Assembly (NCBI GenBank): GCA_022385755.1
Contig: MU278352.1
Location: 744,001 to 808,000 of the forward strand
Length of the DNA stretch: 64,000 nt
Direction: 5' to 3'
Source: Trametopsis cervina
Taxonomy: Eukaryota; Basidiomycota; Agaricomycetes; Polyporales; Irpicaceae
The translations under genes were made by a program, and so were the position numbers. Shown here piece by piece: positions 11,901 to 24,640 of the stretch (positions within the stretch are counted from its first letter, which is position 1; each line of letters opens with the position of its first letter). The notes beneath the pieces are model-generated. The model did not search any database and was not told the DNA's origin. It saw nothing but the letters and a program-made list of their open reading frames with translations.

Positions 11901-14141
11901 ACCAAGCTGGCTAGATGTCAGACAATGCATCTATTTGGGTAGCGTTCGGGGCTCACCCAGTGAAGTATCCTTTATCCCCATGCCCAGGGTATGGTGGTTC
12001 ATCCTCTGTAGGTTCCAGTATGCGGACGTCACACTTTTGAGATATGACATTTAGAGATTGATCATCGCACTCATCAATCAGAAACAATGATTGAGGGTGC
12101 GCGATTTCTTGCAGAAGGGTCTGTGATCCATGTTCATACCATTGTCCGTGGAACATGTCCTCTCCTGTGACTTCATCGTGGAAGAAGTAACAAATCTTCG
12201 AGAACCTGCGGTAAATTCAGTGACAGTTTCAAGCTCACATGTACAGCCACATTAGACACACCATGTGTTATGGGCCGAGACAGCCTCATTCGAGGCAGCT
12301 GCCCGCTTCTTATTTGCGTCTTCTCCGCGCTCAATTATCACAGTATCACCAGCCTAAAAAGCATGAATATAACTCAATTCGCATGAGATATTTCTCACCT
12401 CGTATGTCACACCATCTATCACGACGGCTCGATAATGGTTTGGTCCGAGCTGGCCATCCTTGACCCATCTTATTGTGGATGGGTTGCCTTTGTGAACACG
12501 ATGTCTGATCGACTCGTGGTGCGCCTTGGGCTCACGTGGTTTGCGGCCACAGACCATGAAGTCATTTAGCGGGAAAAGATCCTTACACAACGCATGGACC
12601 TTGTGAGTTACCACCGTAGGGTGTGCGGACCGTTTGTCCGACCTTGCACGATACTTGACGGCTTTGGGAGGCTTTGTCGACCTCGGCTTTGATATTTCGA
12701 GGATAGCGGGGACGTTGTCAATGCCTCGCATGAGATGTCCAGCTCGAGTACGCAAAGCCTCAAGCATTGACACTACGTAACCGCGCTATAAAATACGATT
12801 AGAAAAGAGACATCACTGGTCCAGAAAGGCTCACAGTAGAGAGATGCTTCATATGTTGAGCGTTGATACTTTCGTTGATGATACGTAGTGGGAGAGGTGA
12901 CTTCTCCAGGGTGGAGAGAAATTTGGAGTACGAAAGTGTTTTGTCGCTTGCCGCTGACGTGACCAACGTATGGAAGATGAAGTGCTTCGTCCAGAACGGC
13001 GCGTAGAACTCAAAGTATTCCTCTGAAGGCTTGTCGAGAATATACCAGGCACAATCAGTCTTCAGGTATATCTTTCTATACAGGAGGCTTTCAGTTTCTC
13101 TCGACTATATTGTGTCAGCGGATTACTTACGGGTCTAAACGTATCTTTCTGCCTTTAGATTCGTCTTCGCTATGAACGCTTACTTCTAGGATACGTGGTA
13201 GACATACATCCTGTGAGTCGAAGGCAATGTCACTCTCCAAGTCGCTATCATCATTCGGATCTTCAGAGTCTGACTGGACGTATGCCTCCACATTACCTGA
13301 AGCACCGTATACCCTAGCGTTGTCGCGGCCAAAGTCTGCTGAGAAGGGTACGATACGATATCGATCCGAGACTTCATATATGGTAAAGTTCTTGAGCAGT
13401 CGGATAGGTAGACTGTCGTCGCCAGCTTCCTCTCCCGGTGTTTCGCCATGAACAATGAGATCGTCTTCGGGTTCCTCGTCCTCGGCAAGATCATAGTATT
13501 TTACCGGAAACCTGTCCACCGTGGAAGGAGTCTCCTGACTTGTCGCAGATGACACTTCACTTGCTCTAAGCAAGTTCATTGAATAAAACGGCCACCTCTC
13601 GCCTGCAGCAAAAACTCACGAAATCGAAGCCGAATCATCATAATCATCTTCACCTGACTCCGAACGAGGACTGGAGTCAGAAAATATACTAGATGCTTCG
13701 GCATGAAGCCTATAAATATTTCAGTCTTGCGCATAACACCACCGGTACTGGAATTCTGTCACGTACTCAGACAATGGCGTCCCGACATAACTTGAAAATA
13801 CGGTTGTGACTGGCTCTCGCCAACGCGCAAGAAGGGCACTCCTAAAATCAATCAGTGACTACATTACACATTCTATGCGGCCAAACATACGGATGTGTGC
13901 CTACAAAGTTAGCATGTGGGCGAGTGTCAGAGCGGGTGAATCTTCGCGATGCGTGGTCCGTTAGTGCCCTAAAGGTCTCCAAAATAAGCCCTGTGTATTA
14001 AACTGCATGAAGTGCAGCAACTCACCTCGTTCTTCTCCCAATGTATTCATGGCCGTCCTCTGCTTCGCTACTCTGCGAGGCTGAGCTTGACTGGATGAAC
14101 GCTCTCGAATTCCGACCTCTGCGGCTCCTGGTTGCAGGCAT
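8976..14141 (-). CDS. DNMT1: DNMT1-type maintenance DNA (cytosine-5) methyltransferase
   Basis: The enzyme copies CpG methylation onto new DNA strands after replication. The N-terminus starts MPATRSRRGRNS at 14141. A replication-foci-targeting domain follows (about 12790-13500, including LPIRLLKNFTIYEV and KTDCAWYILDKPS). Next is a first BAH domain (about 11960-12470, VTYEVGDTVIIERG). A CPRDRPCVSCG cysteine cluster lies near 11810. A second BAH domain follows (about 11380-11740, YHVDDVVYIRPL). The catalytic motifs are complete and in order: motif I LELFAGAGGLSSG (about 11130), motif IV GPPCQGFSG with the nucleophile Cys (about 10775), motif VI ENV (about 10545), motif VIII QSRLRIIFW (about 10340), and motifs IX-X ending YKQIGNAVPVPLALALGKAL (about 9080). 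An acidic tail ends at 8976. At least 15 short introns are present. No inactivating change was seen. It is divergent from MCM7. Confidence 0.93.
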
Positions 14142-14373
14142 GTACGACCTGTGGCTGGACCGCAGAGCTCAGGAAGAGCCTTTGCTGACGCGTTGCAACT
14201 TGGTGGTTAAGGATTCAGTCGGATGCGGACTTTGTAACGCATTTCAGGACCACATTTTGATCCCCGTGCAAAGAACAACAGCGCTTGAACGCGACTCGCG
14301 CGTCGACGCGACCAGTAGACGCCCCAAGCCTTGTCTTCATCCCCTTCTCCCGTGTGTTTACTTTCAGATAAAC
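14142..14373. promoter_or_regulatory. Divergent DNMT1-MCM7 promoter with an MCB site
   Basis: The 232 bp between the two start codons contain ACGCGT at 14188-14193, the MluI cell-cycle box bound by MBF in fungi. A further CGCG-rich cluster (CGCGACTCGCGCGTCGACGCG type) lies around 14290-14311. Cell-cycle control of both genes is inference from the site and the gene functions. Confidence 0.55.
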
Positions 14374-17063
14374 ATGGCCTTGCCTGTCATAACTATCAAT
14401 ATAGATTATGAGGCAGAGAAGGGTATGTGAATAGTATCTTTTGATGTTCTCTAACTTACCTAGTTGCTAGACAAAATCAGACAATTCCTGTCGTCATACA
14501 CTGATAAAGGAATAGAGAGGGGCTTTGCAGATCTCGACCTCGATGGGGATGAGCCACCTCAGAGGCGAGGGATAAAGTACATGGACCAACTGGTGCGTAT
14601 TTGACGCGCTTTAACGCGTCGTAGACTGACTTGCAAGGCCAGCAACGGATAGCCAATCGTGAACAAGGAATGCTTGTTGTCGACCTTGAAGACATCTCTG
14701 AGGTAACGGACCGCATCCATGTCTGTTGGCTAGTTGCTTAACATCTTTAGTTTGAGAAAACTGTTGCGGAACTAGTCCATCGTATACGAGACAATACCCA
14801 ACGATACGTCGGCCTTTTCAGCGAAGTCGTCGACGCCATCATGCCAATGCCAACAAAAGACATAAGCGAACATGACGAAGTCATTGATGTTATACTTCAC
14901 CAGAGAAGAGAGCGAAATGACCGGATGGACGGTCTTCAAGAGGGATTCCCGGATCATTTATTACGACGATAGTGCGTCCCCGCGACAGCTATGCAGCCAA
15001 AACACTAACACAGATACCAGTACCCTTTACTTCCAGCCTCTTCGGTCTGATATAGCCATGGCTGTGCGGGATGTCAAGGGCGTACACCTTGGAAGACTCA
15101 TTACCGTGCGAGGCATAGTAACGCGAGTCTCTGAAGTGAAACCGTTGATTCTGGTCAACGCCTATACTTGTGACGTTTGTGGGTCAGAAACCTTCCAAGA
15201 AATCTCGCGTAAACAATTCAGCCCGATTGTTGACTGTCAAAACGAGAATGAGTGCAAGAAGAATAATATCCACGGTTCTCTGCATATGCAAACTCGAGCG
15301 TGTAGATTCAGCCCATTCCAAGAGATCAAGATACAAGAAATGGCTGATCAGGTCCCCGTTGGCCACATTCCGCGCTCTATGACAATTCATGTGAACGGCC
15401 CTCTCACTCGCCAGATGAACCCGGGAGACGTGGTACACCTTGGGGGCGTCTTTCTGCCCGTACCCTACACAGGCTATCAAGCCGTACGAGCTGGCTTGCT
15501 CACAGACACTTATCTTGAAGTGCACCATATCCATCAACTGAAGAAACAATACAGCGAAATGGAACTTACACCGGAAATCGACGCTCAATTGGTCAATCTT
15601 CGTCATGACCCTGCGCTTTACCAGAAACTTGCTCAGAGCATCGCCCCCGAAATTTATGGCCATATGGACGTGAAGAAGGCTCTGCTTTTGCTCCTCGTCG
15701 GTGGGGCTACGAAGCTTATGGGGGATGGCATGAAGATCAGGGGAGACATCAATATTTGCTTGATGGGAGATCCTGGTGTAGCCAAATCACAACTTCTCAA
15801 GTACATCTCGAAGGTCGCCCCGAGAGGCGTATATACCACAGGCAAAGGTTCTTCTGGTGTTGGTCTGACGGCTGCAGTCATGCGCGATCCCGTTACGGAT
15901 GAGATGGTTCTTGGTAAGGATGTCCAGCCTCCGTCTTTTATGCGACACTGAACCACGTCTAGAGGGGGGCGCCCTCGTTCTCGCCGACAATGGTATTTGT
16001 TGTATTGATGAGTTCGATAAAATGGAAGAAACCGACCGGACGGCAATACACGAGGTCATGGAGCAACAGACTATCTCTATATCTAAAGCCGGCATTTCGA
16101 CAACCCTCAATGCGCGCACATCCATTCTCGCTGCAGCAAATCCGCTTTACGGCCGTTATAACCCGAAGGTATCCCCGGTGGAAAACATCAACCTCCCTGC
16201 GGCACTACTGTCCAGATTCGATTTATTATTCCTAATGCTAGACAAGCCTTCACGAGACGAGGACGAAAGACTCGCCCAGCATGTCACCTACGTACATATG
16301 CACAACTCACCCCCCGAGCTCGAATTCGAGACTATCGATCCGCTATTGATCAGGTTAGTCACATCTTTTTTGCAAGAAATATACGACTTACATATAATTT
16401 TTCAGACATTACATCGCTGGGGCCCGGCTGAAACGGCCTACCGTGCCACCCGAAGTGTCAAACTATGTTGTTGAATCTTACGTCCGGCTACGCAAACAGT
16501 CCAAAGAAGAGGAGGAACAGAATAAGTCGCACTCGTACACATCGGCCCGAACACTACTGGGCGTACTCCGTCTCGCGCAGGCTCTAGCGCGACTACGGTA
16601 CTCAGACGAGGTTGAAAATGGGGACGTCGATGAGGCGCTGCGACTCATGGAAGTTAGTAAAGAGAGTCTGTATGATGAGGAGGACAAGGAGCGAGATCAT
16701 GACCGTACCGACACCAGCCAGATATTTAGACTCATTAAGGATATGGCGAATGACCGCAAGGGTGCATTCAAACGCAGAACGAAGAAAACGAGGCGGTTCG
16801 GGAAAGGGCCCGGTCGTGAGCGCGATATGGACATCGATGATGATAGCGAAGAGGAGGACGAGGAGCTCTCAATGGTCGATATCCGGGCGCGCGTTCTGGC
16901 AGCAGGTTTCACCGAAGCCCAACTCATGGAGACGATAATAAATGTGAGTCTTTTCACGCTACAGATCCAACACGTCATGTTTACCACATATCTCCAGTAC
17001 GAGGATCTTGATATCTGGATGCGTGTAGCTAACAATTCTAAGCTGCGCTTCACGAACAATTAG
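14374..17063 (+). CDS. MCM7: DNA replication licensing factor MCM7
   Basis: This is a subunit of the hexameric MCM2-7 replicative helicase. The start [16 protein letters not shown] precedes a short intron after codon 17. The N-terminal domain carries the zinc-binding set CDVC...C...C (about 15165-15255), then [15 protein letters not shown]. The AAA+ core has Walker [10 protein letters not shown] (about 15770), Walker [10 protein letters not shown] (about 16000), sensor [12 protein letters not shown], and the arginine finger LLSRFDLLF (about 16210). An intron at about 15914-15960 splits the core between Walker A and Walker B. A further intron near 16352-16405 and a final one at about 16942-16998 precede the last exon ending LRFTNN. 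The winged-helix region has an acidic insertion (about 16800-16870). All catalytic residues are intact. It is convergent with the kexin gene, 133 bp away. Confidence 0.95.
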
Positions 17064-17195
17064 TTTCGTCTGGGTTGTACTGTCTATTTGTATATCTTGC
17101 TATTCGCTTGCTTTGCTATGGTTCGTGTTGTTTTGTAACGTATATAAATATATCATTAAGCTACAGATAAACAATGTGTGCACTACGACCGTATA

Positions 17196-20060
17196 CTATG
17201 AGTGAGGGGCATGATCTTGTGACGCATGTTCCCAACTACCACTGTCTCCACTTCCGTCTTCGGGGCTACGCGGACGCTCCCCCGAATGTGCTGCAGGTTC
17301 TGGCTCGTCCCTGTATCGCGTAGGAGGGGGACCAGCGCTAGCGGGGTCGTCGTCCTCCAAAAATCCGGAGTGGTATCCAAGACCGACAGGGGAGTGATCC
17401 GGCGCTCTCCGCAGAGTGGTTTCTTCATCGGCGTCCTCATCGTCCTCCTCATCAAATGCGGCATACAGCTCCTTCGATCGAGGGTTAAGACGGCCGTCCA
17501 CAGTGCGCATCGCCATTTCGTCGCCTGCTGGGAGACTGGAGTAGTTTTGTCTGCGACGCGCTGCGCGACGCCAGAAGAACAGTCCCGCAGCAACCCCGAA
17601 GATGATAACTGCACCAAGAGCAACGAAGAACCAAACCTGGTTTGTCACGAGGTTTGACATATCGGAGAACCAACCCTCATCTGCCGTGGGTGTGCTTGTG
17701 GGTGACGGCGTAGGTGCTTCTGCTCCACCTGCAGCTTCATCTTCGACCGGCTTGGTAGAGTTGCTGGAGGACCCCGGGAAAGCAGGTTTATGAGTCTCCC
17801 CAGGGGCCTCTACATGGTCGGTGGGTAGGTGCGCCGTTGGTTTAGCGTGGGTTTTTGTGACAGGGGCAGTTGAGGTAGCCGCGGAGGTTGATGTGGCACC
17901 GTCCTCGACGGGGAATAACGGGGGAAGTGTTTCCTCAAGCAAAGGAACCTCAAGGAGTTTCGCTTGAGAAGGATCCACCACTGAACCCCACAACGTCATA
18001 GTCCATCCAAGGAATTTGCCAGAATGGCCCTCTCTCCCTTGGTCATTAACACGAATCGTCCATTCTCCAACGGGGTTCTCATCCCTGTGCAACAACATTC
18101 AGCCAATGCACTAGGAGGAAGAAGATGACACCAACCAATGTTTTACTGTGCTAAATTGCCAGCCAGGGAAACCAGTGTTTGAAGAATCTCCACTCCGCCG
18201 AGCAGCGAGGACGCTCTTGATACCATTCGGGCTTACGAGTTCGACCTCGACATCACCTCGGCGTGAGTGCGTGATCCAAACCTTGACCGTAATATGCTCC
18301 AATTTCTCAAAGTTGTGAGACTGAAGGGTTTCCTGGGTGATTGCCATTTTGCTAGTGACTCCGTCGCGATTAATGAGCTCGCCTCCATTGGCCGTGTGGA
18401 ATAGATCCATAGTCCCGTTGGCGACTTGTATTGGCGGCATCTCGATCCATCCCTGAGGCTTCACAGATTGCCACTTCAGCGCTGCGTCCACGAAACCAAC
18501 ACCACTCAAGGCACCATAACCATACTTGTAACTGTAGGGCCGTCCTGCTGCAGTCATCTCCCAGTCAGGGTCCTCCGGGTTCACATGTACACCAGTCTGT
18601 ACGCAAAGGTGCTGTAAGTCGCGCCAATTGAGGTCAGGTCTATTCGGGCTGTCAGCGCAATCCTCTTTTCGTCAAGACGCGCACATACCGAGCTTGCAGT
18701 GCCAACGCAAAGACGCCTGCAGCGTTCGGTGCGGCGGCGGACGTCCCGCCGTGACCGTGGGCACATTTGTTCTTGCCGATATCCGTAGTCACCTGTAGAC
18801 CATTAGCCTGGCACACATCACGAAGAAGAGGACGTACTATATGGTTGCTGCTACCGGACGAGTAGGCAACTATCATGTTTGCGGCGCATGGCTCCGAATA
18901 CTCGGGATGGAGACCCTTGTAGTCAATGGCGGCGACCGTGATAGAGTATATACTGTTCGTGTAGCCGTCGAAGTTGCACTGGTCAGAGTTTCTGCCTCCG
19001 TTTCCACTAGCGAAGACAAAGACCGAGCCGAGTCCTCCTCGGCCGTTTTGAATTCCGTTTACCATGGCCTTCTTGATGAGATATCCAGGTCCCTCCATCG
19101 ACCTTCCATCATCGGAAGGTCCCCAACTGCATGAGAATATAGCAGCGTCCTGATACCCGAAGTTGAGAGCAGCGGCTTCGTCTACGTCGGATATAGGCCC
19201 CGACAATATACGAACGCCTGCTACCTTCGAGTCGTATGCGATACCGACACCACATACGTCGTTCTTCACGGCAGCAATTTGGCCGGCGCAACGAGTACCG
19301 TGATGGTCGTCGTAAAGCTTGGGCGTTGGAAGGTCTTCATGGTCGTTGTAATCGTGCGAGCCGGCCGCGTACTAGACACATTCGAGTTCAGTGGTGAAGC
19401 CGTCAAGATACCCGAATCTGTACGCACGAAATTCTGCGCGAGATCGTCGCTATTATAATCCAAGCCATCGTCTACAAGGGTAGATATTACTCCCTTCCCA
19501 GTTATTCCCCGTTCCCACAACGCGGAGACGTTCATCATGTTTGAGGGGAATTCATCGTTTACGAGATGCCATTGCAACGAAAATTCAGGATCCAGGATTT
19601 GTAGTTTCTCTGCTACCTGTTGCGCAGTAGGGGAATTGCTGTCAACCGGCGGACGTATGGGAGGCGGGGCGCGTTTTGCACGCTGTCGTAGCTCCTGCCG
19701 AGACAGGTAACGGACAGAGGAAGCCACTCGACGGTTGTGTACGACCTCTGCATCCCTACCATACAGATTGCCCTGGGCACGCTGTTTTACGGCCTCCAAC
19801 GCCCTGAGAACGGGATCCTCCCCGCTCCTTATGCTCAATTCGCGCTTCGTCGTCCTCACTAGGTAATGGTTTCTCAGCTCTCCTGCTTGTTCCACAAGCT
19901 CGACGCCCAGTGCGCTTGTACATTCGTCCAGCGAAGCGTCTCCTGAAGGATCGTGTTCTAGGACATAGTAGTCGTGGGTATCGTAGTGTCGCTTGGCAGG
20001 TCTTGCTGCAAATGCAGACTGTTGTAGAGCCAGAGCGAGGAGGAGAGAACGGACACGCAT
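17196..20060 (-). CDS. KEX2: Kexin, Golgi subtilisin-like pro-protein convertase
   Basis: The enzyme cleaves secretory precursors after Lys-Arg/Arg-Arg in the late Golgi. A signal peptide covers residues 1-19 (MRVRSLLLALALQQSAFAA). The propeptide ends at a dibasic site, RAKR at residues 127-130 followed by APPPIRPP, fitting autoprocessing. The catalytic Asp is in VDDGLDYNSDDL (Asp197), the His in HGTRCAGQIAA (about 19265-19295), the oxyanion Asn in ASGNGG (about 19005), and the Ser in GGTSAAAP (about 18740). The P (homo B) domain follows at about 17950-18450 (MAITQETLQ to GEWTIRVND). A Thr/Ser/Pro-rich stalk, one membrane span (VWFFVALGAVIIFGVAAGLF, about 17590-17640) and an acidic cytosolic tail complete the type I topology. 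Several short introns are present. No defect was seen. Confidence 0.94.
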
Positions 20061-20362
20061 GGCGAAGGGTGCCCGCGAAAGAGATGAGAGTCGATGGACA
20101 ACGTCTCCGCAGGGATCAGGTATAAGAGCGTTTGGGAAGGCGATGCCGGGGCTTCCGCATCAAACAAGCATCATGCTTCAAGTTTCAATAGGCGTTTTCC
20201 TAAAGCGCCCAGGCAACGCTCAGCGTTGTTGCAACGTTGAGCTTCAACTATTAGTCTGAACATTGACACTTATAGCGCCTCACTGTCTCGAGACCATACG
20301 GGAGGTATTTCTCAACATATATACAGTGAAACCAGATACGCCCTCAATCAACATTCAACCCA
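20061..20362. other. Kexin 5' flank and ATG9 3' flank
   Basis: This 302-bp gap separates two same-strand genes. No motif worth calling was seen. The ATG9 poly(A) signal and kexin promoter elements are presumed to lie here. Confidence 0.4.
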
Positions 20363-23300
20363 CTATATGGCTCGTGGAGGTCCCCTTCCCCTCCCCTTCA
20401 CATTCGCTCCCGTACCGTATATCTGGGCAAGCAGGCCCAGGACACCGCCGTCCTCCAACTCATCATCTTCTTCCTGCTGAGACTGAGCCACCGAAGGGCC
20501 CTTATTGCGTCGTCCATCCACGTATGATTCACCTAGCATGCTACCGACGCCTCCATCTTCCGCAAAGTCTTCTTCAGGGATCGTAGATGCCTGCACATTC
20601 AGCTCTGCTAAGTGAGGCGGGTCCTGTGAATCTTCCAGGATCGCTGTCTGGGCGACACCAAGCCCGACGCCACTCTGGAAGATCGACGAGCCGGAAGGGC
20701 CGATCCTACTCTGCATCAATGCGCTTGGTCTGCGGCGAGCGTTCTGGCTATGTCGCAGGGCACGGTCGTATTCGCCCGCCTTGTCGTTCAAGCTGGTGGT
20801 CGGATCAATGGTTGACTCCAATCCTCCTCCTGAGAAGTCGCTTGACCTTCGGAAGGGTCTGCGACGGCCCACATTGTTAAGATCCGCCATACGGCTGAGG
20901 TAGAGAGAGCCAGAAGGGTCTCTTGGCATCCACTCCGGATGTGCGGCCTTGAAGTTCAAGAAGCTCTTCTCCATCTTGCCCTCCTTCGAGACGTACCGTT
21001 CGTCGCTCACGGTCGTAGGTGCACCGAACTGTCAGATATCATGAATTTTGGTTTACGCTCGGTACCAAGCACACATACCTTAATGTTCCCATGCCGCTGG
21101 AAGTCAAATACCGCGAAACTGCAAACGTAGCCGAGACCGTCTACATGCACAGAAAACTCGCGGAAGAAGTCGACGATTGCAGGTGCGCAGCCTGGGAGGG
21201 AATACCACAGGACCAGCGGAGTCAATAGGACAGAGAGCAGTTCTTGACCATATATGACGATCTTCATCGCAAACAGCTCGCCGAATTGCTCATGCACCTG
21301 TGGAAATCTAAGCATCATGCTTGAAAAACACAGCTCAAACAAGCTTACCTTCTTCGAATGTAGCTGCCCTTTCCACTCTTCAGGCATGTAGTGCGTGTAC
21401 TGGATCACGTCGGTCATGAGCAGTTCCGGGTCAAAAACTCTGTTTTCCTCTGGGATCATGCCCCGCGCAACCGCGAGTATAGACCCAAAAACGGTAATGT
21501 AGAAGAATACAGTCCGATGCGGCGTGACCTCGAAATGGACAATGAGGTCTGGGTCGATTACAGATGCCAAGATTAGCACCGCAGCAAATGAGCCCGCAAT
21601 GAATGCAACGAAGCTGCGGAGCGGACATGTTAGACGACAGATTCCACGCTCGTGAGATCTACCTCTTACCGGACAATTAATGTAAGCTTTTCGTTGGGAA
21701 ATTGGCCGATATACATGCTCGCGGTTGGATACGACTCGTTCAACCTGCGGGCGAAATTGTGGGGCAATTCATTGAATTCCCGGAACTTCCATTGTGCAAA
21801 GGGAGTGTATCGCCTCCCACTCATGTTGGACGGGTCCCTATGGTATTCCTACAAAGTGGGTCAGCGTTGGAAACATCGTCTCGAACGTGCACTTTCCGTA
21901 CCTCGAAATACCGGAAGAACGAATACATGAGTAAATAGAGGACGATGAAAGGCACGAAGATTGCGTTCAAGATTCCCATGAAGATCAGACGTCTACGCAA
22001 CCTAGGAGTCTCACCGGCATTAGCTTCTGCATGATAAACAATCTGGAGCAGGTACGTACCCCTCAATCAAGACAGCGCGGTTCTTGCTCTTCAGGAAGAC
22101 CTTCCTAACACGGCCCTGGGTGTCGAACAGATATTCCATCAAGCAGAATCTGAGATTCCACTCCAAAGCCCTGGTGAGCATTCTCCCTTTACCTTCCTCT
22201 GGCCTGACGAATCTGTTGAGGAAAGGAGGAAGAGGAACTCTGAGATCCAGTAGCTCTTTATTGAAGAGGGCGATAAGGTAGTTTTCTTGTCGCATAATGC
22301 GGTTCGCGATGTCGTGTGCGTCGAGTTTGGCTGTGACGGAGGCTGTGGGGGCGGATGAGAGGGCAGTGAGTGGGTTTTCTTCGCGAATGGCTCCTATTCG
22401 ACGGACAACTTCAGGCCATGAGATGGTCTGGATGTCTGCCTGTTGTGATGAAGTCCAGTCAGTATACGCGAACCGAATAGCTATAACGCGCTTACGTCTG
22501 GTATACGAAGTAGGTGGGTATAGAAGCGATACATATCGACCAGTCGCATGACACTGAATACGTAGGTGACTAATTGCCATACAAAGAATGCGGCGAACAG
22601 CAGAAACATGAGAAATGTAGTTCCCGAGAATCTGCATTGGAGTGAGTCGGAGTGTGCATTGACTTCAGTTGAGACTAGTGCACTCACCTGGTGACACATC
22701 GCGACACCACAACTTCCGAGAGTCGAGTGGCTTTGTCAGGCTTTATTCGCGAATAGTCAATGCATCCTAACAGGAACGTTGAGAAGCCGATAACAAAGCC
22801 GACAGTCCTGCATAAACAATTCAATCCTTCAATCGACTACAGAGCATCATAAGAGGATAAGTACCAACAGTAGATTCAGGCCACGCGACAAGGCTATGCT
22901 GTATATCCCCTTCCCCTCGTAGTAGTAGTATGCTTCCTGGAGGAACGCGTCCAGGTTGTAGACGTTCACCCAATTCCACAGAGCGCGTTCATAGTCGTCA
23001 AGCCCGCGCATTGGCCTCGCCTTCGGCTCACTGAGCGGGTGGCCAGTTGTGCTCGTCGTCTCCTCGCCATCCAACTCTGACGGTCTCGGTGGTATCGAAA
23101 CTGCTGCCCCACTTGGTAATATCGGTGGTGTCGTCTTGCGTGAGGTGTAGTATAACGGTCTTTGGCGAGGCACATCTGCCTCCTTCCCCTTCCCGGCACG
23201 AGGCGCGGTGGGCACCCGTGGCTTGCGCGCTCTGCCACTGGGGGGAGCAGTCTCAATCAAGAAGTCCTGGGGAACCTCATCATCAGACTCATCGTTCGCT

Positions 23301-23692
23301 TGCTTCTGGTCGTCCGCTTTGATGTTAGGTCTGAGTACGTTCATCTCAGAGGCATCCGCACCCCAGGACACACGCCGCCCATTCCTCCCCAGTACAGTGG
23401 ACACCGAGCTGCGCCGCGCGCCACGCCCGGCTTCAATGTCGTCTCTATCCTCGTCTCTATCCTCCTCTTCCTCTTCCAGCACCGACTGATTCGCTTGCAT
23501 ATACCCCTGATATCCTCTGCCCATCATAGGATTCAGCATGTTGAGAAATGGTCGAGAACTGCTTGCTCCCGGAAACATTGACTGGGAGCCGTGCATTGAT
23601 CGTGAGGATGACATGTGCCTGTTGGGCGAGGTGCTTGTTGGTGGTGAAGACATACGTGGTGCATTTATAAGGGTACGCGTATGACTCGTCAA
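20363..23692 (-). CDS. ATG9: Autophagy-related protein 9 (ATG9), lipid scramblase
   Basis: ATG9 is the multispanning membrane protein of autophagosome seeding vesicles. It scrambles phospholipids delivered by ATG2. The N-terminal cytosolic region (about 22985-23690) is Ser/Pro-rich with acidic patches. The conserved core begins [20 protein letters not shown], matching the ATG9 LWRWVNVxNLDxFL signature. Membrane segments are interspersed with introns through about 21440 (for example [20 protein letters not shown] and [20 protein letters not shown]). The core ends with a segment reading [20 protein letters not shown] near 21150, which is characteristic of ATG9. A low-complexity C-terminal tail ([20 protein letters not shown] onward) runs to the stop at 20363. 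A second in-frame ATG lies at about 23651 ([11 protein letters not shown]). The true start is one of these two. Confidence 0.93.
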
Positions 23693-24640
23693 GGAGGAAA
23701 GAGGAGGCCTGCGTTAATGCAGCGCCACTTTGTTGAGGTTGTCGCTGCCGCCGACCACCCTTGCTAACCTAGCTCTGCCAAATTAGGACAGGATTCGCAG
23801 CACGTGCATACCGCGTTTCGCGATCGGATACATTGCAACGAGTGCACTGTGCAGCAGTCACCACGCATTCGGCCCCTGGCTGAGTGTGAGCAAGAGTACG
23901 TGTATGTATCTATGAATCTGCTAGGGGGTCAAGCGCGACACACACGTATACACATGGAGTTGTACGCGTGCAGATCCCATTGCCGGCACGTCCGTCTCAG
24001 CTTTGAATACCTGCTCAACTTACTTAGGCCACATGACAGTCACGCTCATCACAACTCTAGTAGCATTTACAAAGACCGGGGATAAAGGAATCTGGGGCTC
24101 ATATATCTGAAGGAGTGGAAGCTCATGCTGGTGATACACATCAAGTATGGTTTCTTTCGGGTTCGCCGGCCATGCGAATTTGTTCGTGTGCAAGATGATG
24201 ATCAGGACTGTATATGCTTAGGCCCTCAAGAACGGTACGCTGGTATCCGCAGGAGGATATTCGGCAGCCTTCAGTTCCGCACTCGTTTTGAGGAATGCCC
24301 AACTCCCACAACGACACAGCCTCATGAACGCCGCCGAAAGTACCGGACTATATCATAGTTCCCCGCACCCTTTTGCAGAAAATCATACCCATGATACAAG
24401 CACACGAGGGAGAGTTCATCACTATATGTATCAACGAGATGCCATTGATTTTGTTCACTACATACGGTGAGGGTATTGGTAATTGGTACATATGAGGTGG
24501 TACTGCACAACAGTCCATGGTACATGCAATTACTGAGGCATCATGTACCAAGAAGGATGCCACAAGAACGGTAAAGGAGAGTTAATTATAGTGGCTACAT
24601 GGAAATGAGGGTTGAGCATAGACCAGCTAGGCTATGGTAT
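23693..24640. other. Intergenic, no supported gene
   Basis: About 950 bp lie between the ATG9 start and the 3' end of the PH-domain gene. Only short unrelated open frames occur, without motifs or splice logic. No tRNA or repeat was seen. Confidence 0.5.

Noticed and set aside
14041..14430. Plus-strand frame over the DNMT1-MCM7 divergent region
   Set aside because: It overlaps the DNMT1 first exon antisense and the MCM7 start in a different frame.
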